Shown: positions 43,462 through 55,808, counted from the first letter of the stretch. The stretch: DNA of 64,000 bases from Lyophyllum atratum (GCA_014905825.1 JACGCN010000043.1:186001-250000), one strand, 5' to 3'. A program made the numbers and translations. The notes: a model not told the origin generated them from the sequence alone.

Positions 43462-44745
43462 TCACACGAACCCCAACAGCGAACCCCCTTCCCCTTCCCC
43501 TCCCCCACCCCGCATCCCCCCTACATCCCCGAACCACCGCTGGTCAAGCGCGTCCAAGCGCCGCGGTTGTGGATGGTGGATGAGCTGCTTCTCCTGCTCT
43601 TGTGGCCCCTGGACAAGATGCATATGCCTAAGGAGCGCGTCCGTATCGGGTACACGCGCCTCGGCTGGCGTATGGCTCGCCACGCCTTGGCCTTCGATCT
43701 TACACGTCCCCTTCTCCTGGTGGTACTTCAGCCCGTTCGGGTTGAGGTACGACTTCGTGCACCCGCGCGTCTGTAATTCAGTCGTAGTCAGCTTTCAATC
43801 GGACGGGGAGGGGGGCGGGAAGGAAAGAAGGAGGAAAGAAGGAGGAAAGAAGGGGAGAAGGAGAGACCTACGGGGCAGTGGTACGCCTTCTTCACCCGCC
43901 TTCGGCTCGAAGCCAGCGGGATCCCCTCCAAATCGAGCTTCCCCCTCCTCTTCCCGCTCTTCCGGCACAGCGCCGCGGTCAGCAGCTCCGTCGACATCAG
44001 CGGAGGCCGCGCCGGTGCACTTGGAGACGGGGAGGAGGAAGCTGAAGAGCGGGAGGGGGGGTGCAGGAGGGGCGCGAGGGCGTCCGCGAAGAAGGTGTCG
44101 GGGGTGGGGGTGGGCAAGGGCAGGGTGGCGGCGCGGTAGCAGTGTTCGTAGGTGGGGTACTCGGAGAGGGCGTACGCGTCGGGGTGGTACACGTACGGCG
44201 CCGCGATGGCGATGGCGCTAGCGGTGTTTGGGTCGGTACAGCCGGTAGGCAGGAGGCGGGCGGGGATCGGCCAGGGGGGGTAGTAGTAGGGCTGGAGAGG
44301 TGACTCTTCTGTGTCGATTGAGGAGGGGGAAGAGGGGGGTGAGGAGGAGGGGGAGGGTGAGAGGGCGAGAGTGAGGGGCGGCGTGCGCGGGGTGGGGCAG
44401 ATGGAGTGCCCGGAGGTGGTGACGTCGTAGTGGTCGAGGAGAGCGTGCAGGTCGGGGAAGACGATGTTGCAGCATGAAAAGTTGGTGCACTGTCATAGAG
44501 ATGCAGGAGGGAAGGGATGGGGGCGTCAGATCGTTGGCGGGGCAGGGCAAGGGGGGTGGAGTGGAGGTCCTCACGAAGGTTCGTTCGATTTGCTCGATGC
44601 TCGACGTCGGGTAAATGTCGGTTTCGAGTAGAGAAGAGGTGTACACGTTGGAACCGCCGCTGTGTAGCGTTCCCTACCAAGTCAGCAAGTATCCCATACC
44701 GCATAGGGCTTTACTGGAGACTCACAAGACCTGTGCGTCGTTCAT
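43462..44745 (-). CDS. C2H2 zinc finger transcription factor, Sfp1-like
   Basis: ATG at 44745 starts a 15-nt exon (M-N-D-A-Q), then exons reading G-T-L-H-S-G-G-S-N-V-Y...I-E-Q-I-E-R-T-F, then C-T-N-F-S-C-C-N-I-V-F-P-D-L-H-A-L-L-D-H-Y, a first atypical C2H2 finger. A Pro/Ser-rich middle follows, and a typical Sfp1-type finger spans an intron: K-K-A-Y-H-C-P joined to T-R-G-C-T-K-S-Y-L-N-P-N-G-L-K-Y-H. The protein ends at 43462 after a Gly-rich tail. In yeasts Sfp1 and relatives control ribosomal genes and the cell cycle; the role here is inferred only from finger type. The intron of the second finger lies between its Cys pair, and the first exon is very short. Confidence 0.75.
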
Positions 44746-46359
44746 ATCGTTGTGGGGGTGGGTTGTCCTTGTCCTGCGAAAGGGAACTTGCAATTAAAAG
44801 TGTGGGAGGGTACGTCACTAGCAGGGTTAATCGCGCCAGCTAAGAGCTTTCAGGGGCAGCACTGGCGCCAATACATATGAATATTGGCTGGGGATGGGCA
44901 CGAGGGAAGGGACATCGAAGTTTGATGCATGGTGACGGAGATGGAAAACCGTCTGCAGATCGTGGACCTTCCTCCCCCCCGCCCCTTCTCCTTCTCCTTC
45001 TCCATCTCCTCCAGTCAATTAGGCTTGGCTTCGATTTACTCTTATGGGAGGCTTCGACTTCCGTCCGCGTTCGGGCTGTGTCGTGTGCGGGGGGTGCGGT
45101 GTCAGTTGTTGCTAGGATTTCTGGCGGATACGGGAAGGAACCGGCGTAGGAATGGAGCCTACTGTACTCGTATGTGTTCGAGGGATAGTGCATAGGGTTA
45201 GCATGGCGACGAGCCAGGGACGATTTTAGTGGGACGGCGGGGACCTGGCGGGGGACTGGATGAACCTGAATGAAGTAAACACCCTGCCTGATGTTCAAAG
45301 CCACTGAGACGGTCATGAAGAATGGTTTATGCGGGAGCAACGGCGAAGATTTGTAGTTGTAGGAAGCTGGGTATTGACAATGACAGTAGGTGACATAGAA
45401 GGCTCTAGCCAGGAACCCTCGAAGTCAAGAAGAGAAGCAAGAGATGGGAAAACAAGTGTTTGAATGGGGAAATTTGGCGAATGACCAGTTTGGGCGATAC
45501 TCGTACACGTGATCCGTCATCAGACGCGTCGCGTCGTCGACGTGATGGCGTGCCCACGTCTACGGCTCCCAAACGACGCAGCGACAGACCTATATGAAAA
45601 GGCGATTCCGCGTAGAGCGGCTATGAAAGGCGTTCTATTCATTCTGTACTCGGTCATCTCGGCACATATGTGACAACCATCGTTGACATAGGAGTATCCT
45701 TGATGAAATCTGGATGCCACTATATCGATTCGCAGACGCTCCACTTTTATCTATGGAATGGATGAGTCCAATTCATTGGATGGCCACTTCTGGTCAGTAC
45801 CCGTTTTCCTTGCTACACGGAAGCCGCAGAGATTGGGCTCGGTTGCTGCGTTATGGTGTTCCATGCTGCGCCTGCATGACGATCCTCTGTACTGACGTGA
45901 AATCGGTGCCAAGAAAGAAGAAAAGGAGGGCTGTTGTACTCGAGTACATACACTGACGGGTAGAAGCTCAGGTTCTTTATAAAAGTGGCCTGTGGTGATG
46001 AAACTGTCGTTGTCGTCGATTTTCATGACCCTGAAGGCGTAGACCTTGCGAATGTCACTCATGATATTCCTGAAGTGCTGAGCAGGGTCCGACAGGAAGA
46101 GCCTCGAAGACCGATGGCGGTGATCAGATGCGGAGATTCCGCGATCGAGAGCTTATCATACAACTTGTTACAACGATCATTCTCATCCCTATCCCGACTC
46201 AATACACTCCTCATACCCTTGAAATGGAAGCCAAACAACGGCGAACTCCCCGCAACACATAAGAGTCAGAGTCAGACGTCCCACTCCCAGTCTCAGCAAA
46301 CGAACACTGCGGCCAAGACACCCTGACCCCCCACCACCACCCACCACACTGCAACACCC
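44746..46359. other. 1.6-kb intergenic stretch
   Basis: 5' flanks of two divergent genes. A minus-strand frame at 45751-46062 starts with an ATG (M-S-D-I-R-K-V) but has no recognisable domain and was not called. Nothing else seen. Confidence 0.4.
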
Positions 46360-47896
46360 ATGGCAGTCGACATCCTCATCCTCGGCGCCGGCTGGACCTC
46401 CACCTTCCTCATCCCCCTCTGCGCCGCCCGCAACCTCACCTGCGCCTCCACCTCCCGCACCGGCCGCCCCTCCACCGTCAAGTTCGAGTTCGACCCCGAC
46501 TCGGAGGACATCGAGGCGTACAAGGCGCTCCCCGACGCGCACACCGTGCTCATCACGTTCCCCATCCAGACGCAGGGTGCGTCGGAGAGGCTGGTAAGGC
46601 TGTACCGGTGGAGCCGCGGCGAGGGCGGGGAGGGCGGGGAGGGCGGGGAGGGGAGGGAGTTTGAGACGGGGTTCATACAGCTTGGGACGACGGGGATTTG
46701 GGATGTGAGTACATATTCATTACTTAGTGAACGGGTGTGGTGTAGCTGGGGTTTCCCTTGCCGTTCCTTTCCTCTTCTCTCCAAATTCCAAAGTAGCGAA
46801 GCTAACTGACACCTACCCCCTATACTCCCCCAGGGCGCGCGCACCACCAAAACCAAAACCAACACCACCCCAACTTCAACTACAGCCTCTCAACCCGCTG
46901 CGTCCGCCCTCCCCACCCCAACCCCAACCCCTCACAAATGGTACAACCGCCACACGCCCTTCGCCCCCACCCCGCGCGCCAGCGCCGAAATCGAGCTCCT
47001 CGCCCTCTCCGCGCCGCAGACCCCCACCACCGTGCTCAACCTCGCGGGCCTGTGGGGCGGCGCACGGAGCCCGAGGAATTGGGTGGGCAGGGTCGCGGGG
47101 AGTAAGGAGGCGTTGAGGGATAAGGTTAGTTTTTCTTTCTTATGTCCTTCTTTTGCTTTTTCTTTTCGTTTTCTTTGCGATTGCGGTTTTGGTTTTGGTT
47201 TGGGGGCTTGGGAGGGTGTTTTGCGCGATGCTTCCTTTTGTCCCTTTCTTTGTTGCGTTATGCGTTCATGGGTATGGTCGCGCCCAGCCCCTATTACACC
47301 TCTCAATCTCTATCTCAATCCCTTGTTCTGTCCATCTCAACCCCCTCCCCCCACACACACATATAACCGACACTAACACCCCCACCCCACTCCAGGGCAG
47401 CCTCCACCTCCTGCACGGGCACGACCTCGCCCGCGCCGTCCTCGCCGTGCACGCCGACTTTAGCAGGGCGGCGGGGCAGAGGTGGATCCTCACGGATGGG
47501 AGGGTGTATGATTGGTGGGATCTGGCGGGGGCGTGGGGGGTGCCTGCGCCTCGGGTGTCTGTGGCGCGTGGGTGTTCTGAATCGCAGTCGGGGTCCGGGT
47601 CTGGGAGGGGGGCGGGGGCTGGGGCTAAGGAGCAGGTGCCGGAGCAGGAGAAGCAGGAGAGGGGAACACCCAAGGAGGCTCACGAGGCCCAAACTCCACC
47701 CGAGAAACCCGCGCCCCAGCACCCGGACCAGGACGACGAACACCCCAGCCCCCACGCCCAGTGGGTCCGCGAGCTGATGCACGAACACGGCGTGCGCGCG
47801 CTCCCGCGGGACGTAGGTCTCCTCGGGCGCGCCCTTGACTCGCGCGATTTTTGGGATGAGTTTGGGATGAGTCCTGTTAGGGGGAGGGTGAGGTGA
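46360..47896 (+). CDS. NAD(P)-binding Rossmann-fold protein of unknown substrate
   Basis: Three exons, 46360-46704, 46834-47124 and 47396-47896, give 378 residues. The N-terminal strand and loop I-L-I-L-G-A-G-W-T-S-T-F is a GxGxxS dinucleotide-binding motif, followed by strand V-L-I-T-F-P and I-Q-L-G-T-T-G-I-W. The later L-N-L-A-G-L-W-G-G-A-R-S-P-R-N-W and L-H-G-H-D-L-A-R-A-V-L-A-V match a fungal NAD-dependent epimerase/atypical SDR family I know only as uncharacterised. A Gly/Ser/Gln/Glu linker interrupts the C-terminal part before the final F-W-D-E-F-G-M-S-P. The last 100 bp of coding sequence and the 3' flank are duplicated in tandem downstream (48218-48644). Confidence 0.75.
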
Positions 47897-48644
47897 TTTT
47901 TTTGGTGGGAGGCGTTGGACGTGTGTGTTTTTTTTTCTCGGGGGGTGGAGGTGGTTATGGGTTTGGGCTCAATATGGGTACGGGTACGGGTACTTGGAGA
48001 TAGCAGTTTGTATGAATGAATGATATTCCGTTCTCGAAACCTAGAGAAATGCAAGGAGCGTACAGATGCTGTATACATGCCGACGGACGTGTAGTAAGTT
48101 AGGTATATGTGCAGCACGTGTACATCATGAACAGAGGTTTTATCTATGGCTTATGGTCAATGTGCGGTAGCGAATGTGGTGCCTGTCAAGGAGCGTGGGG
48201 GAGGTGGCAAATGTCGGCGTGCACGCGCTCCGTCGGGTCGTCGGCCTCCTCGGGCGCGCCCTCGACTCGCGCGACTTCTGGTTCGAGTTTGGGCTGAGTC
48301 CGCTCAGGACGCGGGTGGAGTGATTTTATCCATTAACAATGTTTCTTGCGCGGTGGCAGGTGGAGATAAGTATTGGTTTGCAACCGATTTGTGTGAACGA
48401 AGAGCGATGGGTCCATGTGAATGAATGATATTACCGCCCTCGAAGCCCAGAGAAATGGAAGGAGGGTACAGATGCCGTACACATACATACAGACAGACGT
48501 GTACGAGTGTGTAGCAAGCAAGTATATGTGCAGCGCGTGTACATCATGAACAGAGGTCTTACCTATGTATGTATGTATGGTCAGTGTGCGGCGATCAGTA
48601 GCGAAGTGTCTGTCAAGGAGCGTGGGGGGGTAGCGAATGTGGGT
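47791..48644. repeat. Tandem duplication of about 427 bp covering the 3' end of the Rossmann-fold gene
   Basis: 47791-48217 and 48218-48644 are diverged direct repeats. Unit 1 starts inside the last exon and includes the stop and 3' flank; unit 2 repeats CTCCTCGGGCGCGCCCT, GAGTTTGGG, ACATCATGAACAGAGGT and CTGTCAAGGAGCGTGGGG at offsets of 419-427 bp. Confidence 0.8.
48218..48325 (+). pseudogene. Duplicated fragment of the last exon of the Rossmann-fold gene
   Basis: Matches the last 100 bp of the gene at 46360-47896, including the stop region, with substitutions. It has no upstream exons and cannot be expressed as the full protein. It could serve as an alternative terminal exon only if spliced to upstream exons, for which there is no evidence. 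Confidence 0.65.
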
Positions 48645-48762
48645 AGTGTCCGGTCGGTATTAGGACGCAGTAGGTACTGGGCCGCGAGTAAATAGTTCAG
48701 TGTCCATTGTTCGGTGTTCGATGTTCGTTCGTACGTGCGTAGCGCACGAGATAATGCCGATA

Positions 48763-50294
48763 TCAGCACGTCCATGAAGCCTAATAAACCCCATCAGCGT
48801 AAGCACAACCCTCCGAAACAAAGAGAAGGAAAAGAAAACGCACATCGCGGACAGAAGGCGTCCCGACAGACTGATACGGCTCCCGCCCCAAGCACTCTGC
48901 CAGCGTCACGAGCTTGTATCCCGCGTTCTGGAGTGTCGCGATCGCGTGCGGGACGACGACTTGGCTGTTGCACATAAGCATAAGGGTATGGGTAAAAATC
49001 TGCGCACCATCAAAGAGGAAGAGGAAGGGGGGACGTACGCGGTTTGCTCTGCATTCGTCCATGCGTTCGATTAGTACGTGATAGACACACAGGATGGGCA
49101 AGGGGAAGAGACGCACGGTAGACTTCATGGTTCAACGCGAGTATGGTGGAGGGGTGGGCCGCGGCGAGGTCGTCGTAGGCTTGCATGCTCTGTGCTGCAG
49201 TCTTTCCGACCGAGTCGCCCGAGCTGCGGCAGGGGAAGAAAGAAGAAACACGTGGAGTCAGCTTTCTAGGGCCGGTGTAGCGGGCGTGCGAGACAAGACG
49301 AGAATTGGGGAGGGGAAAGGATGAAGAGGAAAGGATAAGAGGGAGGGAGAACGCACTCAAAGTCCCAGTTAGCCAACGTCTGCCCACGAGCATCGGCGAC
49401 TTGGCGAACAAGGTCGTTGTACTCGCCGTAGGCTGCCGAGGCGTCAGGAGGGGTACACACAGGCAACAGGGTGGAAGGGCGACGTACGGGGACGAGCAAA
49501 GGCAGGGACGACGCCTGCGATCTTGGTCAGAGCCTCTGTGTGATGGGACGGGATGCGGTCCATCAGGTGTTCCCGGGAGAAAAGAGAGGGATGGAGCGGC
49601 ACGTACGTTCGACGCGCCAGAATTCGTCGTGGACTAAAGAGGAAGAAGAAATGTAAAGGGGATTTAGAGGCGAGGCATGAAGGTAGAACGGGGACGAGAA
49701 GAGACGCACGCTGGTCCCAGGTGAGGTTGGTCAGGTGGGCGTGACTCCAGGTGTGCGACGCGAGTTGGTGGCCCTTGTCCAAGGCATACTTGACGCGTTT
49801 GGCTTGGGCGTCGCTGTAGATGCACTCGTCTTTTTGCGCGGGGATTTTGAGTCAGTCCCTTTTCCAGGTGTCCAAGGGAAGAGGAGGGAAGACGTACAGT
49901 TGTTACCGTCTGGCGGTGGAAGGGATGGTTAGGGGCGTCAGGGAGGAGGGGTTAGAGCAACGCACTGAAGAAGAAGGTGCCCTTGGCGCCAGCGGCGACG
50001 AGTGCTTTGCTGATATCGTACCTATTCATCGAAGGTGCATTAGCCTCCTCGTCCGCAAACGACGTGATAGGGTACTTACAGATAGACAAAAGGCCCATCG
50101 TCCTACCCAGCCGCCCACCAGCACATCAGAAAACGGGATACTCCCCCACGAAAAACGCCATAATCACTCACAAAAGTAAGAGCAGCGGTGTTCGGCACCG
50201 TGCACTTGGTGACAACTTGTGCAAGATCGCGTTTTGCGGGGAACGCGCTAGCGAGGAGCGTCAAGGACAAGGTGAAGAGGGCGGATGCGAACAT
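48763..50294 (-). CDS. Chitin deacetylase-like CE4 polysaccharide deacetylase, copy 2
   Basis: ATG at 50294, many short exons, last exon A-S-W-T-C-stop ending at 48763. Signal peptide L-F-T-L-S-L-T-L-L-A-S-A-F, then K-R-D-L-A-Q-V-V-T-K-C-T-V-P-N-T-A-A-L-T-F spliced to D-D-G-P-F-V-Y-L (motif 1). Next come G-A-K-G-T-F-F-F, the 12-nt exon N-G-N-N-Y (49899-49910), H-Q-L-A-S-H-T-W-S-H (motif 2), F-A-R-P-P-Y-G-E-Y-N (motif 3), W-D-F-E-S-S-G-D-S-V-G (motif 4) and L-A-L-N-H-E-V-Y (motif 5). All catalytic positions are kept, so it should be active on chitin or chitooligomers. A TATAAAA on the minus strand (50392-50398) lies about 98 bp upstream. First of three head-to-tail copies on the minus strand. 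Confidence 0.9.
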
Positions 50295-51279
50295 GATTTA
50301 TATCCGGGGAGGAGGAGGAGACCGAAGGACAAGGAAGAACCAAAAGAATGTGGGGGGGGAGACACGGAACCGGAAAAAAAGTGATAAGTCGTTTTATAAT
50401 TCCGTGAAACAGGGCTTCGTGATAGCTCGGGCTTCCTATTCGCATGTAGGCTTGTGTTGGCCTTCCCAACACAGATGCCAGGGGTATCATCAGGGATGGC
50501 CATCACATGGACGCCGGTGAATGTCAGTTATCGAAACGTGAAGTAGTGACAGGTTACGACAAGAACATCCTCGACAACGTGAGCAGTGAATGAAGGTATA
50601 GCTAGTTTCCCCGCGGTTTTTGACACGTTACAGTCCTAGATTGAGATGAAAGCATGAGTATGGATGGACCAGCAGCGTTAAGCGGATCCTGGAAGAAAGC
50701 CTTGGCGGAAGATGAGAACATCATGACTGTCTGCGTTCAATGTTAGAATTGCAAGTCCGCGATCAAGAAACTTCGGTTAGCAGGCTAAGCACCCTGGCCG
50801 TTGCATATCCTCGAATTCAGCACTCATCGCAGGATTGGTTGATAGCGGGTTGAGCAAGAGACCCCATGAACATTACTTCATTTGTTCGATCTGACGTAGA
50901 AGTCTGAAGTGCGATCCGGTTCTCGGTTCAGATCTCCGGCGCGAGAACCTTTGAGGAAACAATGATTACTCTCGTTTACTCCACGCTGAAATTGCTCTTG
51001 TATGCAACGCCGAAAACGAGCCTGAAATCCACAATCTACCTATATCGCTCGCTTGAACCGCCGAGTCTCTTCCACCCACCGCAACTATGTTCAGTCAAGT
51101 CGCGGGAGAGGCTCCTTCATTATGCAATCCTTGTCCAGTAAATATCAACATCTAGTGCATATCACGTCCGTGCAAGTATGTATGTAACGTTCGAAGATAA
51201 AATTTTCCTCTGTCTAATGTGTCCATTCATATTCATATCATATCCCACAGAAGAACGAGGAGCGAGAGGGAATCAGCAA
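50295..51279. other. Intergenic between chitin deacetylase copies 2 and 3
   Basis: Promoter of copy 2 at the left, 3' flank of copy 3 at the right; no gene seen in between. Confidence 0.45.
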
Positions 51280-52784
51280 TCACTTAGTACACACCCATGT
51301 CGCCTGCAGGACCAACACAATGAGCAACGCAAACATCGCACATAAGGAGAACCCGGAAGTAATGAAAAAGATAGAAAACGCACATTGTTGCGGACAGCGG
51401 GGTTGCCGACGGACCAGTACGGGGTCCGGCCTAGGCATTCAGCAACAGTCACGAGCTTGTATCCCGCGTCTTGGAGTTTATTGATGGCGTAGGGCAAAAG
51501 CTTGTACGCAGTCGATTCTGTAGCCCCAATCAGGCATGGTTAGTGGAGAACACACAACCGGGAAAAGGAACAGGAGCACTCACTGTAGACGTCGTGGTTC
51601 AGCGTAAGCATATTTACAGGATGTTTTAGGACCTGGGCTGCATACAGCGCCTGGCTCTGTTTCGCAGAGTCGCCGATTGAGTCGGCCGAACTGTGTGCAC
51701 GTTTTACTAGGTCAGAATCGGAGGAGGAAAAGGCGGGGGTGCGACCAAAGAGGAAGAAGAAAGGAAGGGGACGTACTCGAAGTCCCAGGTAACGAGGGTT
51801 TGCCCTTGAGCTTGGGCGACTTGCTGGACGAGCTGGTTGTACTCGCCGTAAGCTGCGCAGCGCGGGTATTCATAAGCGATGCCTTGAATTAGGAAACGCA
51901 GGAGGGAGGGGGGCTCACGAGGACGCGTAAAGGCAGGGAAAGCACCCGTGATCTGCTGTATAGCCACTGTGAAAGCGAAAGCGAAACAGGGGGTGTGAGC
52001 CATGCGGCAAGGAAATTACGGATACTACTCACATGCCGTACGCGAGAACTCAGCGGTAACTGTTGAACCGGAAGACCCATAATTTAGTCCCAGTGGAGGA
52101 GACGAGGAAGTGGAATCGATGATTGATGGAAGGAACGTACCCGCGGTCTCGTTCAGCTTGATCAAATGCAGATGGTGCCACGTATGCGAGCCAATTTGGT
52201 GGCCCGCGTCGTACGCGTACTTGACCCACGCGGCCGGTTCGGGGTCGTAGATGCAGTCGTCTGTAAGCGTGGAGTAAGTATGTCCGTATCCCAAGGCTGC
52301 TGCTGATGCTGATGCTCGGGATTACAAGCGTAGGCGACGTACAGTTCAGACCGTCTAGAGAAATAGGGGCATGAATGAGACTTCGGGGCAGGGCAGGGTT
52401 TTTTGGCTACGCACTGACGAAGAACGTCCCGGTTGCGTTTTTTGCGACTAGGATGTCACTGATATGTTGTCTGGCAATCGGGGGCGGGGGGGAAGCGTGT
52501 GTCAGTAATTTATTTAATTGTCTATTCGGATGGCGGGAGGGCTCACAGATACTGGGACGGCCCGTCGTCCTGTTCAAGTCAGGCCATGTCGAAGAAGCTG
52601 CTCTGGCGAAGGATCAACTCACGAAAGCGAGGGCAACGGTGTTGTTGACGGTGCACGATGTGATGACTTGTGCCGCACCGGGAGCTGTGCCGTTGGAGGG
52701 TGCAGTGCCAGTCTCTGAAGCTTGAGCTGAGACGCCCATGGCTAAGGTGAGCGTGAAGAGCGCCAGTGATGCCGCAGCGAACAT
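51280..52784 (-). CDS. Chitin deacetylase-like CE4 protein, copy 3, diverged
   Basis: ATG at 52784, stop at 51280 after A-T-W-V-C-T-K. The signal peptide is followed by a longer Ser/Thr/Gly-rich segment with N-G-T, then C-T-V-N-N-T-V-A-L-A-F joined to D-D-G-P-S-Q-Y-L. Motifs: A-T-G-T-F-F-V, 12-nt exon N-G-L-N-Y (52343-52354), H-Q-I-G-S-H-T-W-H-H (motif 2), F-T-R-P...A-Y-G-E-Y-N (motif 3), W-D-F-E-S-S-A-D-S-I-G (motif 4, where the others have G-D-S) and L-T-L-N-H-D-V-Y (motif 5, D for E). The metal Asp and both His are kept, but T-F before D-D-G-P is A-F and several second-shell positions differ, so substrate or activity may differ. Confidence 0.87.
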
Positions 52785-53796
52785 GGTTGGAGGAAAGGTT
52801 GAGGTAGGTACGATGTCTGTTTCTGAGGAGGGATGATAGATGTAACGAGCAAAAGTCCCAGAAGTGAGCCTGCGCGGTTGTTTTTATGACGCTGCTATTT
52901 TTACAAGAGTAGAACATGAAGGCGAAGAGCTTTTGTGGAGTAAGTCTGAGGAATGGGCGGTGTAGGTTTGAACTTGGGGCGAAACGAGTGGTTTCGTATC
53001 AGGTGTCCCAAACAGTCAGTACGACATTCTTCAACACACTACATTTTTTACCCGAAGAAGCGGGGTCGGCATGGGTATCCTATGCGCCCTATCGCTAGAA
53101 ATCACAGGAAGCCGCGTTTTCTTGCTTGGCTCTTCTCAGCCAGTAGTCCGTGGGTGATGGCCACAAGTTCGATGGTGGTGCAAGGCTCGGTCTGACCATC
53201 TGAGAAGGTCTCGTCAGGGTGGTCGTATTGGTCTTGTATTGGAGCAAGACATCGTATCTGCCGAGAAGTGGAGGTACAGCCGTAGGAATGAGTCAAGTAC
53301 AACTAGTACGACAACAGGACAGGTTAAAAGCGTCCTTGCGGTTGAAACGTCCATGTGAACTTCAAGCTACTTCAAGGTTGGTGGAAGGAGATCATCGTGG
53401 CTGTGCCACGGTCACGATCCCAGCCCGCATCGGACACGTGGACGGAGGAATTTTCAGACGCGCTCAGCGCTGCAGTGGCTGCAAGACACAAGTGCAACTG
53501 GAATGAAGATTCGCGCCCAGATACACAGCTCTACCGAGACGTTCTTTTAATGAGGTTGAAGCCTTACTTCCTTCAGAATTGGCCTAGCGCGTATGAACAG
53601 TAGAATTGCCGCGTGAAGCGGCAAGAGATTGACCTGAGGGATAAAAGCGATCGCTAACTTGATTACTATAGCTACGTATACTGAACCCGGTCTCCATGAT
53701 GTCCAATTAAGTATTGAAGTTCTTATAGGTATATAAAGTCCATTGTCCACTTTACCCATTCGCACCAGACAGGAGCACTAGATAGAAAAGGAGCCA
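52785..53796. other. Intergenic between chitin deacetylase copies 3 and 4
   Basis: No gene recognised; promoter of copy 3 on the left. Confidence 0.45.
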
Positions 53797-55185
53797 CTAT
53801 TGGCATGTCCAGCTATCCTGCAAAATCGGGGCACTTAGCATCGCACGGCGGAGAATGAGCAACGTTGGAACGTACATCGCGGACAAAAGGTTGGCCGATA
53901 TACTTGTAAGGGTTTCTGCCGAGGCATTCGGCGACAGTGACGAGCTTGTAGCCTGCGCCCTGGAGCTTCTTCAGGGCGTGGGGAAGGACTATACGCCTAG
54001 AGATTGAAGGGCAGCGTCAGCAATCCGGCAAAGCAGGATAGGAATTTAGAGAATACGTACGCAGTTGTCTCTGTGCCGTTCACATCACAATCAGTACAGC
54101 AGCCCCGGAGAACAGGCATGGGAATAACTTACCGTAGACTTCATGGTTGAGAGCCAGGATGGTAGACGGGTGGCGTTCGACGAGATCATCGTAAAGTGCC
54201 TCGCTCTGAGCAGCAGTCTTTCCGATAGAGTCACCCGAGCTGGGTCGCACCGTGTCAGAATACTCGAGGAGGCAGGGAAGGAGAGACATACTCGAAGTCC
54301 CAGTTGACGAGTGATTGCCCACGATCTGAGGCGACTTCGAGGACAAGTTGATTGGTTTCCCCATAAGCTAAGCTATCGATGAGTCACCCGCTCACAAAGT
54401 GAGAAGAAGGGACACCTACGGGGACGCGTAAAGGCAGGGACGGCGCCAGTGATCTTCTGCAAAGCCACTGGGAGACAGGAGTTAGGGGTTGGGGAACGAT
54501 CAGTGGATTTAGTGCGGAATACAGCGCACCTTCGATGCGCGAAAACTGGCTGGTGACTGCATAAGACAAAAATTAGTCCCGCCGAAGGAGTGGAGGGGGA
54601 AGAAGCGTACTCTGTTCACGGTCGAGCGTGGTTAAATGAGGATGGCTCCATGTGTGTGAACCGATTTGGTGGCCTTGGTCGTACGCAAACTTGACGCGCG
54701 TCACAACTTCCGGGTCGTAGATGCAGTCGTCTGCGGACTAAACTTAGGTCCCTCCCGATGAATTGGGACAAAAAGAACGTACAGTTATCACCATCTGCAA
54801 CAAGCGTTTAGTGACATGGCGAGGTTGAACTGGGACAATGACGATCACGCACTGAAGAAGAAAGTTCCCAGGACGCCGGCAGCCTTCAAAGTGTTGGCGA
54901 CCTCTTCTCTGTCAATCAACAATGTCAGATCAGACGCGTATGACGAAGCAATGGTGTGTATGGACTTACAAGTAGATCCAAGGACCGTCGTCCTATCCAA
55001 CAGAACACGACGTCTATGAGACAAAGTAACGCTCACAACGTCGGTACATTACTCACAAAAGTCAGTGCAGCGGTATTAGGAACGGTGCACTTGGTGATGA
55101 CTTGAGCTGGGGCACGCTTTGGCTTTGCGGGAGACGCTGTGGCGAAGATGACGAGGCCAAGCGTGAAGATTACCGGTGCGAACAT
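53797..55185 (-). CDS. Chitin deacetylase-like CE4 polysaccharide deacetylase, copy 4
   Basis: ATG at 55185, last exon D-S-W-T-C-Q-stop ending at 53797. Signal peptide I-F-T-L-G-L-V-I-F-A-T-A, then A-P-A-Q-V-I-T-K-C-T-V-P-N-T-A-A-L-T-F joined to D-D-G-P-W-I-Y-L. Next exons: L-K-A-A-G-V-L-G-T-F-F-F, 12-nt exon N-G-D-N-Y (54783-54794), H-Q-I-G-S-H-T-W-S-H (motif 2), F-T-R-P...A-Y-G-E-T-N (motif 3), W-D-F-E-S-S-G-D-S-I-G (motif 4) and L-A-L-N-H-E-V-Y (motif 5). All catalytic residues kept. The helix following motif 1 is somewhat different from copies 1, 2 and 5 (E-E-V-A-N-T-L). The gene is 623 bp from the divergent DHHC gene. Confidence 0.9.
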
Positions 55186-55808
55186 ATTTGAAGGGGAGGA
55201 GAAGGAGGAAAAACGAATGTGAGTCAACGACCACTGAGCCGTTAAAAGGGGAAGAGGAGAGAAGCAGGAGGACGCTACTTTCCGTGAGGTGGCTGTCTTG
55301 AGCTAGATATAGGCTGTCTTGAGCTAGATATAGAAGAGGGGTAGGTCCAATGCTGCTCTAGCCTCCATGTCAGCCACCATTCGCCCGCAATTCCGCTTCT
55401 TCAGTCCGGCAGAGCAATCGAGATAAAAGATGTAGGGGAGATGGCGAGGAACCGATGGATTCCTTAGTCAGGACGGTCCCATCCCCGTCTTAAGTAGTCA
55501 AGTAGCAGGTGGCCGCTCCGCCAGACACCCTCCATCTTGCCGACTCATTTCGGTTCTTGGTCGTCGTCCAACGACATCCGAGCGCTGCACACTGGCATAG
55601 ACAGAACAGCAAAGTCCGAGAAATATACTGATTTTTCGTGAAGCTTGAAGCTTGAAGCTTGAAGTTCAACCATGATACATGGCGCGCATGAGCTTCAACT
55701 TACACTGTCACTGTCAGTGGCAGTGCCACTCAAGTGCCGCATCACAAAATTCACGTGAGCAGGAATTCGAAAATGTAGGTCAGTTCTTGATCCCTTCCGC
55801 CAACCACG
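55186..55808. other. Divergent promoter region with short tandem repeats
   Basis: Contains two 21-bp direct copies of GGCTGTCTTGAGCTAGATATA (55291-55332) and an AAGCTTG heptamer repeated about 3.4 times (55641-55664). It separates chitin deacetylase copy 4 and the DHHC gene. Confidence 0.6.

Noticed and set aside
43997..44704. Pro/Thr-rich frame of 235 codons on the minus strand
   Set aside because: Out-of-frame reading of the Sfp1-like gene; the zinc finger residues are in the other frame.
45751..46062. Minus-strand frame starting with ATG, 103 codons
   Set aside because: No domain, no supporting exons, and it lies in a divergent promoter region.
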